NCBI RefSeq assembly: GCF_041296385.1
Contig: NC_091014.1
Location: 18,947,578 to 19,011,577 of the forward strand
Direction: 5' to 3'
Length of the DNA: 64,000 nt
DNA from: Aphelocoma coerulescens
Lineage: Eukaryota > Chordata > Aves > Passeriformes > Corvidae
Made by a program: the position numbers and the translations under genes. The first letter of the stretch is position 1. Each line of letters opens with the position of its first letter. Under the pieces are notes generated by a model. It had not been told where the DNA came from. It did no database searches and saw only the letters and a program-made list of their open reading frames with translations. Below, piece by piece: positions 1 to 13,900 of the stretch.

Positions 1-3000
1 TAATTGTGTTTAATTTTCCTTGATTTATATACTGTCAAAAACTTTGAAGTTTTAAACATCTAAGTAAAATTAATTTTTATTCCATACTGTTACCAAATAG
101 TCATGTTCTGATATAGATACTCAGAGAAAAAAAAAAAAATCTGTTGAACTACACAGAGCTTCTCCTACAAAGCGTGTTAATATTTTATAGAAATTTTTCT
201 GAAATTGAATATTTTCCATTCTCAAATACAGTTAAAAAGCCTTTTTTGTGTCTAAGATATCCAAAAAGAGGAAATGAAGTATAAAACCATGACTTTTACA
301 AAATAATTATGATACTACTACTACTGCTTCTACCACTAGTCATAACTGCAGCAGTAGTAGTAGTAGTAGTAATAGTAGTAGTGATATTTTCATTCATGGT
401 TAAAAAACAGAAAACTATGGAATAGCAAAACAATACAACTAGTTCCAATGTAAATCACATTAAATTTTATAGAAGTATGAAATAATTTACTTGGTGAGAC
501 ATATTGCCCTTAGTCTTTTGCTCTGGCCGTAAACACAACTTTGAAACTTTTTCTCTCTGTGCAACAGTACTTTATTTTTTTCCCCCACAGTCTTTGTGTG
601 AGTAATTCATACTCTGTAGCCCTTAAGTAATATTATTCTGTAGGATAACATTTGCTAACAATTTTTTGTACACTGTAGCATGTTTGAGATGGAAATCCAA
701 TTTTAAACATAGCTTCTCTGAGTAACTAAAACTTTTAGTCTCACAAACAACAATGCTAAAATGCTATATACACTATTAAAAAGAAATATGACATCTCTGA
801 ATAACTGCTACTTTTTAATAAGAAGAAGATGGAAAAAAATAGTATCTTTGGCATAGGAAAAAGTTATATCTTTAGGTATAAATTTCCATCTATTTTAGCC
901 TTCACACACAGCCAACCATTTTATGTAAAAGTTGCATGTACTGTATAAATGGAAAACGAAAGATCAAAGAATAGACCAACCAATGAATTTTAAACCGATT
1001 TTGTGCCAGAAATGTGGTGGAACAGCACCATCTGCAGGTGTGTCACCATAAATCTGATGTTCTTCAGGTAGTTAAACTGTTTAATGTCATCTGTCCCTTT
1101 TTGGTACAGATTTAGCCTTTGCTTTAGGGGAAAATCCAACAGCCAGTGAAGACATGGATTATTTTGCAGACAAAATGCTGGCCATAATGGAATGTTAACA
1201 TAATATAGAAGTATAAAACCAAATCCTTTTTTTCCACAAAAGAGAGTTTGAAAGAACTCTCTCATGTGAGGCCTTCTGTTTATAAGAACTGAACAGATCT
1301 ATCTGTTTAGAAATATGTTTTGTATAGTTATGTCTTATATGCTGTTACTTGATCTAAACCATTCCTCTGTGTGTTGAAAATACTTATTTTTATCTTTGTG
1401 AAATATTATGCATGGTTCTGAGACAGATCAGAAAAGAAAAGGTCAATATGATGCTGTAGCTTAGGATTTAAATCAAACTGCTTTATATTGTATCAATTAA
1501 AAGTATCAGTGCTGCTTAAAAGAAAATATTTCCATGTTACTCCCATTAGAAAGCTGGATGTCCTTAAAGACCATATTTTGGTTTCACTTTCTTCTACCTT
1601 CACACCCTCCAACTCATTGTAGGTGTCTGGAGTTGAAACACTATTTATTTTGAAAAATGCCCAAAAGGTTATGTGGAAAATTTTGGAGAGGAATGGACTG
1701 GATGGTGTGCCATCCGTTTCTGTGAGGATTTATTTTTCTCTACATTTTTAAGGAACTCTGAGAACTCTTATTTTGTCCAAGATAATATATTTAGCAGTAA
1801 TAAACCTTGAACACTAATCATAGATATTCAAAGGATGTGAATAATTATTTCTTTAATTGTTATAATGCAGAGATTTCCATGACAGTTCAAAGCCATTCAG
1901 AAAAAAATAGTGATGTCCCTAGATGCTAGATCTGTTTACTTATATGTTGATTTAAAGCTGTAACTGTTTAATTTATATGTTTATATCAGAGAATATTTTT
2001 CTGACTATTCTTTTTTGACTATATGTTTTAAAAAAAAAAGAGCAAGCCTCCTTCCAAGTTACTCTAGATTATGTATCATGGTGTTTGGAAATGCACAACA
2101 GTTTTCTGACATATTTGTCTAAGACATCCAGGAAGAGAAAAACCACTTCTGCAAACAGGTGTAAGAAAACATGCAGCTGGGGCATTTTTCAGGGGAGTTG
2201 AGTTTTTTTGCTGAAAAATATTAACCCATTAAAATGGAAACCATGGCTATAAATAAATAGCAGGGGAGACAGTTCAACTGGGGAAGCTCATTACTGATGT
2301 CATCTCTAATATATATTGCTGTAGTTCTGAAGCATAAAATGTCTCTTTGTTCCTCTATCAGCATTCTATTTCTCCATCTGTCTCCTCTCCATTTCTTCCT
2401 CTTAATCAATTTTTTGGCAGGATTTCCTATCATCTACTATTTTACCCACTACAGTGCCTGTTTTAATATTTACAATAAAACCCTCACACCAAAATGTCTC
2501 AAAAACAGAAGCAGGCAAGCAGACAGACAAAAAAGGAGAGAGAATAATACTCTAGTAGTTTGGGCATTCTGTAATTATTCAAAAAGAAAGGGTTCCAGAA
2601 AGTGAGGGAAAGAGGAAATTCAGGCTCTTTCAGTTCAAGAAATTCAAGTCTCTTCCATGATTAATTCAGAAAAGAAATGTGAAAATTTTATCGCAATATA
2701 CATGTGTGTACATGGAGATGATCACATCCTAAATGTCCGTGTGCAATGTGCAACACTTGGAATCAGGAAAAGATTAATGGGAAGGGCAAGACCTCTCTCC
2801 TCCCAGATCTGCTAAGAAAGAAAATAGTTAATTTTTATTTTATTGTTTTGTTTTTGGTAAAACTGCCAAAACATGGTCAATATGTTGGGGTTTCAAGATT
2901 CAAATAAACATTAAACTTGAAAGTAGTTTGCATTTTTTTAGTTAGTATATTACAGTAGGTCCCACTCCTTTTTATTCTGATTTTTTATCTTTTCTCCAAA

Positions 3001-4849
3001 TGAAGCAATTTGTCTGAAGATATAAATCCAAAGTTGTTATTGTATGGTGTTTTCAACATCCCATGACAGAGACTTTGAAAATACTTCTTAGCTGTTTATT
3101 AAGACAAGAAGTAATTTAAATAAAGAAGTTCTTTTACAGAGGTATTCTTTTGCATCATACACTTTATTTCTTACTTTAAAAATGAGAATAAATCCTTGCA
3201 GTCTTGAGCTGTATTTTATTAGAAAACAAAGGGAGTTGCTGCAAGCAACCCAGACTTGAAGAGAGAAAAAAGACAAAAAAATATTTCAGGTAATGATAAT
3301 CAGTTCTTGGGTATTTATGTTCATTTACTTTTCTTTCTGATTACAAATTTAAAGAATATTAGCAAATTTCAATACTTTTCAGTTTTTAATTTAATTCATT
3401 TTTTAAATTCTATTTTTATAGTTTTAATTTCAAAACCATCTTTTACAAACTGGCTTTAATTGTTTACCATTTATTTTATGACTTATAACTTCTTTTTAAT
3501 AAACACTTGGATTTCAAAGCAGGAAAAACATTTACATTAGAATGCATCACACAATATCAGAACTTGCAGGATTACTTTCACATGTGGCTCAGAATTGACA
3601 GACTGCCTGATAGTCTGGAGGTATTGAATTTTCTGTGTGTTTTGAAGTCAGAGGCAAAGTGCAGGTAGCCAACTGGGCCTGGAATATCTGTGTTGCACCA
3701 GATTATTTTAATATCCCATCTCATGTAAGGTTTCTTTCCACAATTTCGAATTAGAAATTTAGGACCTGAAATCTTCATTTTCCAGTGCATACAATGCAGT
3801 CACAATGCCTTGCCTTTGCAGATGCTCTGCTGGTGGGGAAAGGAGGAAAATGAATTTGTGTCCCTCACCACTATTTGTCAGAAATCTGATAAACCCTTAC
3901 ATATATATGTTCCACCAGTCCTTAGACCTGTCTTCTGTCTCACTGAACACACAGTGTAAAATCCCACAGAAAGCAGAAGGTAGAAGGACAAAGCACAAGG
4001 TTTAAGTCATGAGAGTTAATGGCTGTCAAAGTGCATGTAAATTATCATTCTCAGTGGGGAGGGAGTATTCGATTTCTGTGTTTGTTTTTAATTAATATAC
4101 AACAGACAGAGTAGGCAAGAATAGGATGATAAAGGAGATAAGGTAATGCTACCAACAAAGAAATTAAAACCAGGAAATGGAGGAGACACTGAGAGAAGCA
4201 AAGGACAATGGAGGAAAAAAGGGACATTTTATGGTTCAGAACTATAGCAGTGTATCAGAGATTGTATCATTAATGAGTTTATACCACCTTGCTGAAGCAG
4301 CTAAATGTTGTAGGCTAAAATATAAAGTAGAAATTATTTTTGTAGGCATCTTTATCACATCATGAATCCCCAGCAAACTTTATGAGGTCTTCCCCTCCAC
4401 TGATGTCTAATGAAATTATTTGTATAGATCCTCAAACAGCATTGCACCAGTGTCTTCACAAATTTGCATGTTCGCTGCTTAACTAGTTTAACACCTTAAC
4501 ATCATTCTCTGTTTTAGATGACAGAACTTTGATAATTTTATAGATGTAATTAAATCAAAACAATTTTGCTCTAAGCCTGACAAGAAAAAATGCCAACAGT
4601 TTAGTTAAAATTACTGGAATAAGGGCTAGAGAGAATTAATTACTAGTTTGAAGGTTACAACCAAAAAAGTATATTGGGGAAGGATGGAAAAATGGTGAGG
4701 AAAGACCAAAAATATCATACACATATCTGTGTGCACAGACAAACAAATAGAAAACATCTTCTGCAACAATGAACGTATATAGGCATGCTCACACACATGT
4801 ATTTATGTATACATATTGGTGGCTGCTTTCGTGCCTTACCCTTGGCAAA
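1..4849. other. AT-rich unique sequence, no gene seen
   Basis: Only short open frames (at most about 100 codons) occur, on both strands, and none has a recognisable domain. Homopolymer runs and one trinucleotide repeat (listed separately) are the only low-complexity features. No CR1 or LTR signature was seen. Short host exons of an unknown gene cannot be excluded by eye. Confidence 0.6.
312..382. repeat. CTA/TAG trinucleotide repeat arranged as an inverted repeat
   Basis: Four ACT units followed by GC lie at 314-327, and the exact reverse complement lies at 351-364, separated by 23 bases. TAG units then continue to about 382. The arrangement can fold into a 14-bp stem. It is a microsatellite that reads CTA on the left and TAG on the right. 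Confidence 0.85.
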
Positions 4850-5340
4850 AGTCCTGTCGAAAAACACTCTTCAAGATAAGAATATGGGTGTAGACACTGA
4901 ATGAATGAAATACACCAGGCTGTCTGGAAGGGCATCTGCCCCCAAATTGGTCATGTTAAAGACAAAGATGGCCATCAGCTGGGTTAAGCAGTTATTGGTA
5001 CACTGCCAAGAGACTCTGAAACTATGAAATGGTCACCTTGAAAAGCAAGACAGGAGAAACATATAGATCTGTCACAGGAGAGGGACCTGGAGAGGGGAAT
5101 AGGATGGGCAAGGCAGGTGGGTGCTCCCTCTCACTGCAGGCTGTGCAATGCTGCCTTCCCTGGGACACCTCAGGGTGCAGCCCCGAGGAGGAGGCAGTGG
5201 GCACAGGCACCCCTGGAGCTAGAGTGTCCCACATCTGCCACATGGAATGCAAAGGGACACCCTTGGAGGGGATGGGGAGACTGCAGCATATGTGTCCAGT
5301 AACAGCAAGGAGGGGAAATTGTGTGTGATTAGCAGTATGG
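4850..5340. other. GC-richer unclassified segment, possible old mobile-element remnant
   Basis: The stretch from about 5040 to 5320 is clearly richer in G and C than its surroundings and carries overlapping open frames of 60-100 codons on both strands. The translations show no family motif that I recognise. Sharp composition shifts in this window otherwise coincide with LTRs or CR1, so an ERV remnant is plausible. A degenerate exon or a small CpG-poor GC patch are alternatives. Confidence 0.35.
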
Positions 5341-7249
5341 GAAATTAGATAAATAAGGCTATTTAGAACAGTTAAAATGTTTAATATTTTGCAGCTGTCT
5401 AGTATTGCAGTTTATCTGCTGACATATATTCGGACTCTGTAGGTCATTGATGGCCATTACTGAGATGTCATTAAGAAATCAAGAAACCACTTTCATCCCG
5501 ACTTGGTTTAAACTACATGAAATGAACAATGCAGCACTGTTTGGATTGGCAAGTCTTCAAGAAAACAAACTTCAAACCAAAGAATCCATCTCAACTCTAA
5601 GTTTTATCTCTGCACATTCTGCTTAGGAAAGTTATTAAACCTGTAAAATCATTAAATGCAATAGAAAAGTCAAAAAAACTGTAGTACTGTGGCTGTCACA
5701 AAGCTTGTGATGGAAGCTCAGGCTTTAGTTCTAAATCTCAGGTTGCTTCCTTTTTTACTACAACTAATCCTACAGGTAATCCTGCATTCAACATACATAG
5801 TTTGTGCACATGGACGTGCAAAGAAGAGGAATGTACTTCCAGGGATACTAACAGAATGATACTCGTACGTGAACATTGAGGACAAGATTATAAACAGTCT
5901 CAGTTTAATGAGTACTCTTGAGACTTGGATATTGCAGCTCCGGTCTCTCTGACCCTTGTCATTTACATAAAGAATCAGTTTTAAAATTGAAGGATGTGCT
6001 AAGCCCTGAAAAACATGCAATATCCAGAATTTCTTTCTTTGGGAGAACACACTTGAGTGAACACCTCTCAGCCATTTACGTACAAGGGAAAAATTACAAC
6101 TTTCACAAATAAGTAAAACTCTGCATAAAATATGGATAGAACTACTTTGACATTGGCACTAAGCCATTTTAATTTTCTATAGAGATCTTTATTCATTTGC
6201 AGCATCAAACTTATAATTAAACATTATTTTCAATAAATTGTAAGTATACTTAAATATTTTTATTACCTTTCAACTGGGAAACTAATGTTGTAATATATCT
6301 GACTATAAGCAAAACTAGAGCAGATGATAATCTTGTATTTTCATAAGGTAGCAAATGGATTTCCAGAGCTCTCAAATAATCAGATTTGGAAGCAAGCCAA
6401 TGAAGATAAAACCAGATTCTGTACACTGGGAGGGCAAATAGAATTAAGTAAATTTTCATAAATATTCAGAATAGTATATTTTTATAATTGCAATAATTTC
6501 TACTGTCTTATTTGAAGTTTGAGATTTTATCTACACAGCCATTTTGGTAATTTTTTGTATATGAGAAAAATTCTTGCTCTGACTGATACCAACTAAATCC
6601 ATGGGAAATACAGTGGATAAATGACGCAGATGAGTATTCATAAATCAGAATGGAAGTTCAGGATGACACTTGTGTCTAGTTACTCGGAAATGCTTCTTCT
6701 GACATCAGATAATCTTCATTAGGACTGTAAAATCTGTTTTGTAGTTTTTAGTTCTCCCTGAGTTTTTTTGGAAAATAGAGGGCAAAAAAGTATTTCTGAG
6801 GGTGTTCTGACATAATGAAACATGCTATATCTTCTGCTGTGTATTTTAGGTAATTTTCAGGGTAACTGAAGAGGCTGTTTCAAGCTTCTTTATTTTCTAT
6901 TTAAATATTTATATGTGTGTGTGAGAGGCTATGTATAGGTTTGTGTATTTTCATTAAAAAATATTTACAATAGTGACAATTATATCTGGTATTATCAGAA
7001 ATTAATTATTACTGAATTCCATTGCAGTTAATATTTTTTATAATAATATTACCTACTTAACTGTCTAACCATTATGTTTTAGTGGGTATTTAATACTTAC
7101 TTAAGCTATTATATTTCTTCTGCTGCCTTGTTTTAATTTACTGACAGGTTTTTTATCTCCCCTTTTTAGATGAACCTGATTTTGGCCTTACAATACTAAA
7201 GCCAATGGAAACATTTACATTGAGTTGAGTAAATGTATGACTGATGCCC
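5341..7249. other. AT-rich unique sequence, no gene seen
   Basis: Open frames here (up to about 110 codons on the minus strand near 5718-6050) have no recognised similarity and no codon pattern that sets them apart. No repeats were recognised beyond short TG runs near 6912. Confidence 0.55.
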
Positions 7250-7735
7250 AGAATCATAGAATCTCAGAATGGTTTGGGTTGGAAGGGACCTTGAAGATCA
7301 TGTAGTTCCAAATTCCTGATATGGACAGGAACAACTTCCACTAGGTCAGTTTGCACAGACTCCCATCGGACCTGGCCTTGCACAGTTCCAGGAATGGGGC
7401 AGCCACAGCTTCTCTGGGCAACCTTTTTCCAGTGTCTCACCACCTTCACAGTAAAGAATTTCTTCCTGATATTTAATCTAAACATACTCTCATTCAGTTT
7501 GAACCTATTCCGCCTCATTCTGTCACTACCTATCCTTGTAAAAAATTCCTCTCCATTCCTCTTGTATGTACCCTTCTTTAATATACTGAAAGGCTGCTCT
7601 AAGGTGTCCCCTGAGCCTTCTCTTCTCCAGGCTGAACAATCACAACTCCCTCAGCCTCTCCTCATAGGAGAGGTGCTCCAGCCTCTGATAATCTTTGTGG
7701 CCCTCCTCTAGATTCCTTCTGTTTTACTGAACTGG
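7250..7735 (-). mobile_element. CR1 LINE, 3'-terminal fragment
   Basis: Read on the minus strand, the copy ends at about 7250 in the CR1 signature (plus strand GAATCATAGAATCTCAGAAT, then GGTTTGGGTTGGAAGGGACC). The rest of the 3' region follows to higher coordinates, including the TTCTCTTCTCCAGGCTGAAC block near 7619 and the GGCCCTCCTCTAG block near 7700. Full CR1 is about 4.5 kb, so this is a typical 5'-truncated copy holding only the 3' end. Open frames across it are not functional genes. Confidence 0.95.
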
Positions 7736-10647
7736 AACAAAAAAATGCTAGGTATGATTGTGCTTTGATAGCAGTAAATAGATTTTAAGAATTATCACAT
7801 TGAAAGTGTATTTTCTATTTCCAGAAGACACATTGTAAAAAGAAGCCTGTTGAAAAATATTACTACCTAGTGTAGTAATAAGATACTTACTGGGTTTTTT
7901 TTTTGTTAGGTTGTTTTGGTTTGAATTTGTGTGTGTTTTGATTTGGTTTCATTTTTAATGTCCTGTAGTGATGAATGTTAATCAGGAAAGCATCCTTCAT
8001 CAAATCAATTTCTTCTGCCTACTTTGCTCTGAACTTGAATGCTTTATTCCATTTCAAAGGTGCCTCTCTCCTATGTTTCCATTGATTTTGCTACAAGACA
8101 GCTCTTCAAATCTCTCTGCAAAGATCTTTACATTTAGCGCCCTGCCTTTTGTTTCTGTCAGAACAGCATTGTTGTTCCATAGAAGCATTTAATTTTTTCC
8201 TTAAAAGCTCCCTTTTTTCTTTCTCATGTCTTATCTTTTTTCCTGAATTTGTTTTTGAATGCACCAAATATATAAAAAAAGGAAATACTTAGTAATATAT
8301 TTCTGTAGATTAATTAAAATGTTCTATTTTTTTTTTCTCAGAAAACACCTGGTTTTCCTTTGAATAGGTTATGAGGAGCTTCCATGTGGCTGTCTAGAGA
8401 GAAACAGATAGTAGCTAATCAGAGAGCTGTGTACAGATACTTTAAATTTGGAAAGCAAGAATGTGTTTTCACCTGGCCTGATAGGATGCTACAGAAGATT
8501 GTTTTGTAGTAATCTGTACGAGTGAGACAACACCGTGAAATTCAAAGCAAGTGCTGGTACTTTTCTTCTGCACTGTACTCTTCCCTCCAAAGGAAGGGAC
8601 AAACTTTAGGCTGATATTCTTACAAAGGTGAGGAAGGAAAAACAACTGTGTTTTTCAAAAACTATTTTCAGGTAACCATAGTAACAACATTTTGGTACAT
8701 CTTTAGCACTGAAAATTGAAAATGGGGGAACACTGAGAGATAGAAGTAAAAGAGCCTCATTGCTTGGGAAACCTGCAGTCATGTCATTGAAGTACTAGAG
8801 GGACTGACGAGTGACAAAGCAGTGGCTCCTTATAGTGCTCCAGATTTTAGTCACTGAAGCATTTTACTTCGGATTTACAAGAAAAGCAAAGGGACAGTGT
8901 CAAGAAAACAGAAAACCATAACTACTGCCTTATTTTCTATCCTGTGCTACTATAGCCTTCTCCAATGAACAAAATTAGCATATGGGTTATTTTATGGAAG
9001 CTTATATACCCAGCTGTGCATAACTCACATGAAAGTGTGGCAGATTGTATTTGCTATCAAACGAGCCAGCAATGAAATTTTCAGAGGAATTGCCTAAAAT
9101 TGTTCAGGCAGAGAGAGTGAATATTTTAGCACATCCCGTCCACTGGGAGTTTATTTTTAATATGACTTGCCTAGGGGTTTATAAGTATAATTCCAAGAAA
9201 GACTTATTTATTTATGTTGATTCTTTTGAAATGTTTGTATTATACATAAGTTTTTCTTACACAAAAAGTGCCATCAGCAGTAGTGACTGTGTTCGTAAGT
9301 GTATGTTGAAAGAACAACAAAACAGAATAAAAACTTGAAGTGCCAATACAGTTAAAAACACCTGATTATTCAGTGTAAGGTAACACAAAAATTCTTCTAG
9401 ACTCCTACACACATCTTATTAAGGAGTCTTATCTTTAGAAGTATATGTCTTCATAGCAAAATGTTTCCACAATCTGGCTTGATTGGAAAAGCCTATTGAT
9501 TTACTTGAAGCTGAATGGAGACTAATAGTCTCATTTCAATCAAGTACTAATAAATATCTTTTTATTTTTTTCTTTTTTTTAATCAAAGTCAGAGAAAACT
9601 ATACCCCACTATTCAACACTCACTATACATCTAGTTATGGTCAAAATACACTTAGGGTTTAAAACTTCCTGTTAGTAGAACAAAATACAAGAACCATATA
9701 TACCACACCACCTTTGAGATTATATACTGAGATCTTGCTGAAAGAACCTATGCTCATTCAGTCAGATTTACCAGCCCTTCATGCAGACAGGTCAGCTGGA
9801 TCAGTAATATAGAGCAGGGAATCATGCTCTGAGTGGCATAACTTGGACTTCATTGTTTAATAAGCTCATATTTATGCAATCAGAAATTTTTATTTACACA
9901 ATGCTTACAAAGTTTCACCTGAATTTTTAGAGAATTTCACCATGCAGGGCAAGTATTGAGTGTCTCCAAGGGTACCTATCTTGCTCACTGTCTTTGAGGG
10001 CAAGGTACAACAGAAGGTGGGTCTTGGGGACACATATCATGGTTGTCTTATTTACTATTCCTGGAATAACTTTCGTACAGTTTTTTAAAAGATGTAAAGC
10101 CTCTTAAATGAGACACTTAAGATTTCAATCTCTGCTTAAATTACTTTAGGCCAAGTATTTAACTGCATAATTAGACTTCTGAGTTGTCTGTTATCAGAGC
10201 ATAATGAGCAGAAAATAGTAAGATTTGACCAAAAAAATCCTCCTGGAAGACTATGTCATGTATTTGTGACTTACACCATCAGCTGGAAAGTCTGATTAGG
10301 AATCCAGTTTCAGGCTGAAAGCCAAGGAGCATGAGGCAGTGCAAACCAAGTAAATCTTTTATTGGTGCTAGGAGGCAGCTCTACCCTTGCTTTGGGATGT
10401 CTTGCAGTAACCATCTATGCTTTTATTTGCACAGCTCCTAATCCAGTGCTACCACAGTATATTTTTCAAAGATTTTCAGGGCTTCAATAACTCTTGTACG
10501 TAGTGATGACAAATATAATGTCTCTCCACACCACACACTTAGTCATTAAAGTTAAGAATATTTTTTCTCCACTTCAGAAAACTTGACAATAACTTTTGGC
10601 GGGGTGAGATTCACTGGTTCAGCCAAGCTGAGTCCAGAATTCTAGCT

Positions 10648-10677
10648 GTATTTAGATGATGTATTTAGATGATGTAT
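10648..10677. repeat. 13-bp direct tandem duplication
   Basis: The unit GTATTTAGATGAT occurs at 10648-10660 and again at 10661-10673 without a mismatch, followed by a partial third copy (GTATT). It looks like a simple replication-slippage duplication. Confidence 0.85.
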
Positions 10678-10888
10678 TAATGATACACCATCTACAGGTT
10701 TTAGTTTCCTCTTGTGATTAGCTTTACTGCAGCAGTATTTATACTCTGGCATACAGACTGCCTTAGAGGATTCTTTCCATCTGTTGGCTTATTCACATGT
10801 GGAACTCTGCTTTGAAATGCATTTCATAATATTATAATACCTAAATGTGTACATTCTAAGCATGTCACAGAAGTTGGATACATATATG

Positions 10889-10985
10889 AAAAAAAATTGA
10901 TTTCATTTATATATATATGCACACACATTTCAGTTATATATGTGTGTATATAAGATATGTGTTCGTGTATATAACATATATACCT
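10889..10985. repeat. Imperfect TA/TG dinucleotide microsatellite
   Basis: Alternating purine-pyrimidine blocks (TATATATATA, CACACACA, TATATATGTGTGTATATA) run through this stretch with interruptions. It is low-complexity sequence with no sign of coding. Confidence 0.8.
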
Positions 10986-13900
10986 GCATAAATTAAATTG
11001 TGTTTACATAGAAATTTGTTGTATTTATTAAGAGTTCAATTGATTTTTTTATCCATTAAAAATTACTTAATCCTGGGAATAGTTGTCACTTAATGGAAGG
11101 ATTAAGACTCTGATCCTGAATATTTTCTGATGTGGGCTTCCATTTATGTTATAATTGGCCACAAATATAATTTATAAAAGATAATTAGTCATCACTACTT
11201 TAAAAATTGTATGGTTAGTGTAGGTATGAATACATTCCTTTGGTGTGAATTCACTGTGCTTCCCAATAAAAAGAAATCTTACTGTGTGAGCTTCTGGCTT
11301 CATCTACACAACTCTGGACTCACATAATTCCTTTTGAATGGTGGAAACCCCAGCAATCTGGGGTTTCCAGTTTTCCAGGGTGCAGCATGTCTGTAAGCAT
11401 TTGCAAGAGTTTGTCGCTGACATCAGGTTTTTCCACTGTAACATTAATGGGCAAAGTTAATGTTTTTGTAGGTTTTTTCCCCTGATTTTTATGCTAAAAG
11501 CATCCTTCCCATTTCTGGACTTTGATCTGGGACTGAATGCAGGTTCTTTTTCTTCATTTCCTCAACTGCAGCTTTATAAGAGAGTTGTTCACTAAATGGG
11601 ACCTGTCTTTCTCTCTGCTGTATCACAGGACAGGACACAAGCTGTGCATCTCTGCCCTCCAACAAAACAAAATTCAGACCATAGTTTTTAGCTAATTTTT
11701 AAAAGTCATCCCATGTCTTATTCAGGTAAATGTCTATATTTAAAATCAGATTCACTTATGCAACTTTGTACTGAAAAGAAAAAATCTCTCAGAAGTGTGC
11801 AGACACGACAATAGAAACAAAATATCTTCAGAAGCAGAATAATTAGATATTCTTGCTGCCCCTGTTCAAACACCCTATTAATTCTAAAAAGAAACCTTAA
11901 ATTCAGATTGAGATCTTTAATACCATTTAGCATTATATCTGTCAGAATTTATGAAAAGAACTGTGTTGTTAGGAAGGACTTTTTAAAGTTATTCCTCTTT
12001 CAGCTTAGATAAACTATATGTAGAAACAACTGTCTGCTACATAAGAAACCCCTAATACTAACAGTCTCTAGCCCCAAGAAAAATGAGACTGAAAGAGTAA
12101 GAAAACCATATTTGAAACAGAAACAGAATTAAATTTACAAAAGTTCAAAGGGGAAGGGGGAGCAAAAATACATCTTTGTCCTCTGTCAAAAAAATCGTAT
12201 GCAGGTACAACTGATCTCAAAATACACCACCTATTGTGCAATATAGAGAACTCCTAGAGATTTAATTATACATAGACAATTTAAAAGTTTAAAAAAATTA
12301 TAGTGGTCATGAATTGCCCCTTGCAAACAGCTATTAATCAGTCTATGAACAAATGTAATACTTTTAGCTAAAGTCTTGCATAGTCATGAAGAAGAGAAGG
12401 ATTAATGACATCATTACTTTCAAGTGTGTGCAATTTGGTGTAGATGATATCTGAACACTGATGGTGTTTTGGGGTAAAGAATAGCTTTGCAACTCACCCT
12501 ATGATCTCTTTTTGTTCACTGTTCTCCTTTCTTCACAATTCTCTCTAATGATTTGATTCATTTAAATAGCTTGAAGTAATTTCTGTAATGAATAAAAAAA
12601 AAATTAGTTTGTGAGAGTGTATTGTATATTATATGTGCCAAACAATGCTTGTTAAAATTATTTTTAGTCTTTTGTGTATTCTTGAGCATCAGCTACATTC
12701 TCTTGTTGAATATAATTATTTCCTCGGTAAGTGAAGGGGGTTGGGAGGCAGCATCATTTAAGATCTTCTTGGTAATCACCTACATTTTATGAAGCCTTGC
12801 ATGCTTCATTCAGTCTTTGTCTGAGGTACTGAGATCTGTGCTGCAGTGCTGCTAAAATTCTATAAGACAGTGAAATTCGACAAGTGGTGTTGTAACACAG
12901 TGCCGTCTCTCACAAGGGGAATACTATATGAAGCAGGTAAAGATAAAACAGTAATTTCCACAGCATGCTGTCTGAACCTCTGAAAATTAATAGCTTTGAA
13001 ATTTCCAGATTAAAAAATGACAGCTGATGTCTCTCCTGGAAAATGATGTAGCACCAGTAATCATCCCTAGGCCCTAGACCTTAAAATTTCTCACTCCCAG
13101 GATTTTTGATTGAAGTGACTGGTTTTCTTTCAGACAAATATAGGTTGATATTCTGGAGATAGTTCACTCAATAAACTATCCCATATAGTCCTTATAGACA
13201 AAACTGCACCATTTTCTCCTTCCTCTAGCATGTAATGGTACTGTCCCAGTGCATGCTGTGTTCACAGACAACCCTATTTCTTTTTCTTGCCACATCCCCA
13301 ACCTTAACATATCTGATACTTGAACCCCAATGGCCAGGAAAGGATAGAAAAAAATGTTTAGAAATTATTAGTCATATTGAGTACTGACCGTGTACTTGGA
13401 TAAGCCCATTCCATATGGGTTTAACAGTCCACTCAAGTGATTTCTAGTCCTGAGCTGTGTGAATGTGCATTACTCTGCATTACTTGTTTGGAGGACCACA
13501 GCTCATTTCCTGAACAGACTTCCTTCCTTGGTATAGATTCCCGGTTTAATAGTCCCTGAAGACTTTTCTTCCACAAATTAACCTAGTGCATCTGCTAAAT
13601 GCCAGCTGGAGATGTAACAAAAAGATAGTAAAAAAAGCAAAGTTTATTGAAACTGTGGTTAGATATGCTAAGAGCATGAGTTAACAAGTGAAGAGTAAAT
13701 TGCTGAGTGGGGAAAGACATAGAAATCCATACAAGCCATGCATTATCTTCTCCTAACATCGGAAACTTTGAAATTATTCTCTGACAGTTTTCTACTTGTC
13801 AAGATTTTACAAATTTTCTGGATTCTCTGTTTCCGATTTGTTTATTGTTAGGATTTTTTTTTCTTCTAATTTCTCTTTGAGTTGAAGAAGTAGAATTCAG

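Noticed and set aside
5022..5328. Overlapping 60-99-codon frames on both strands as a gene
   Set aside because: Open in three frames because of GC richness, with no similarity I recognise. Kept only as an unclassified segment.
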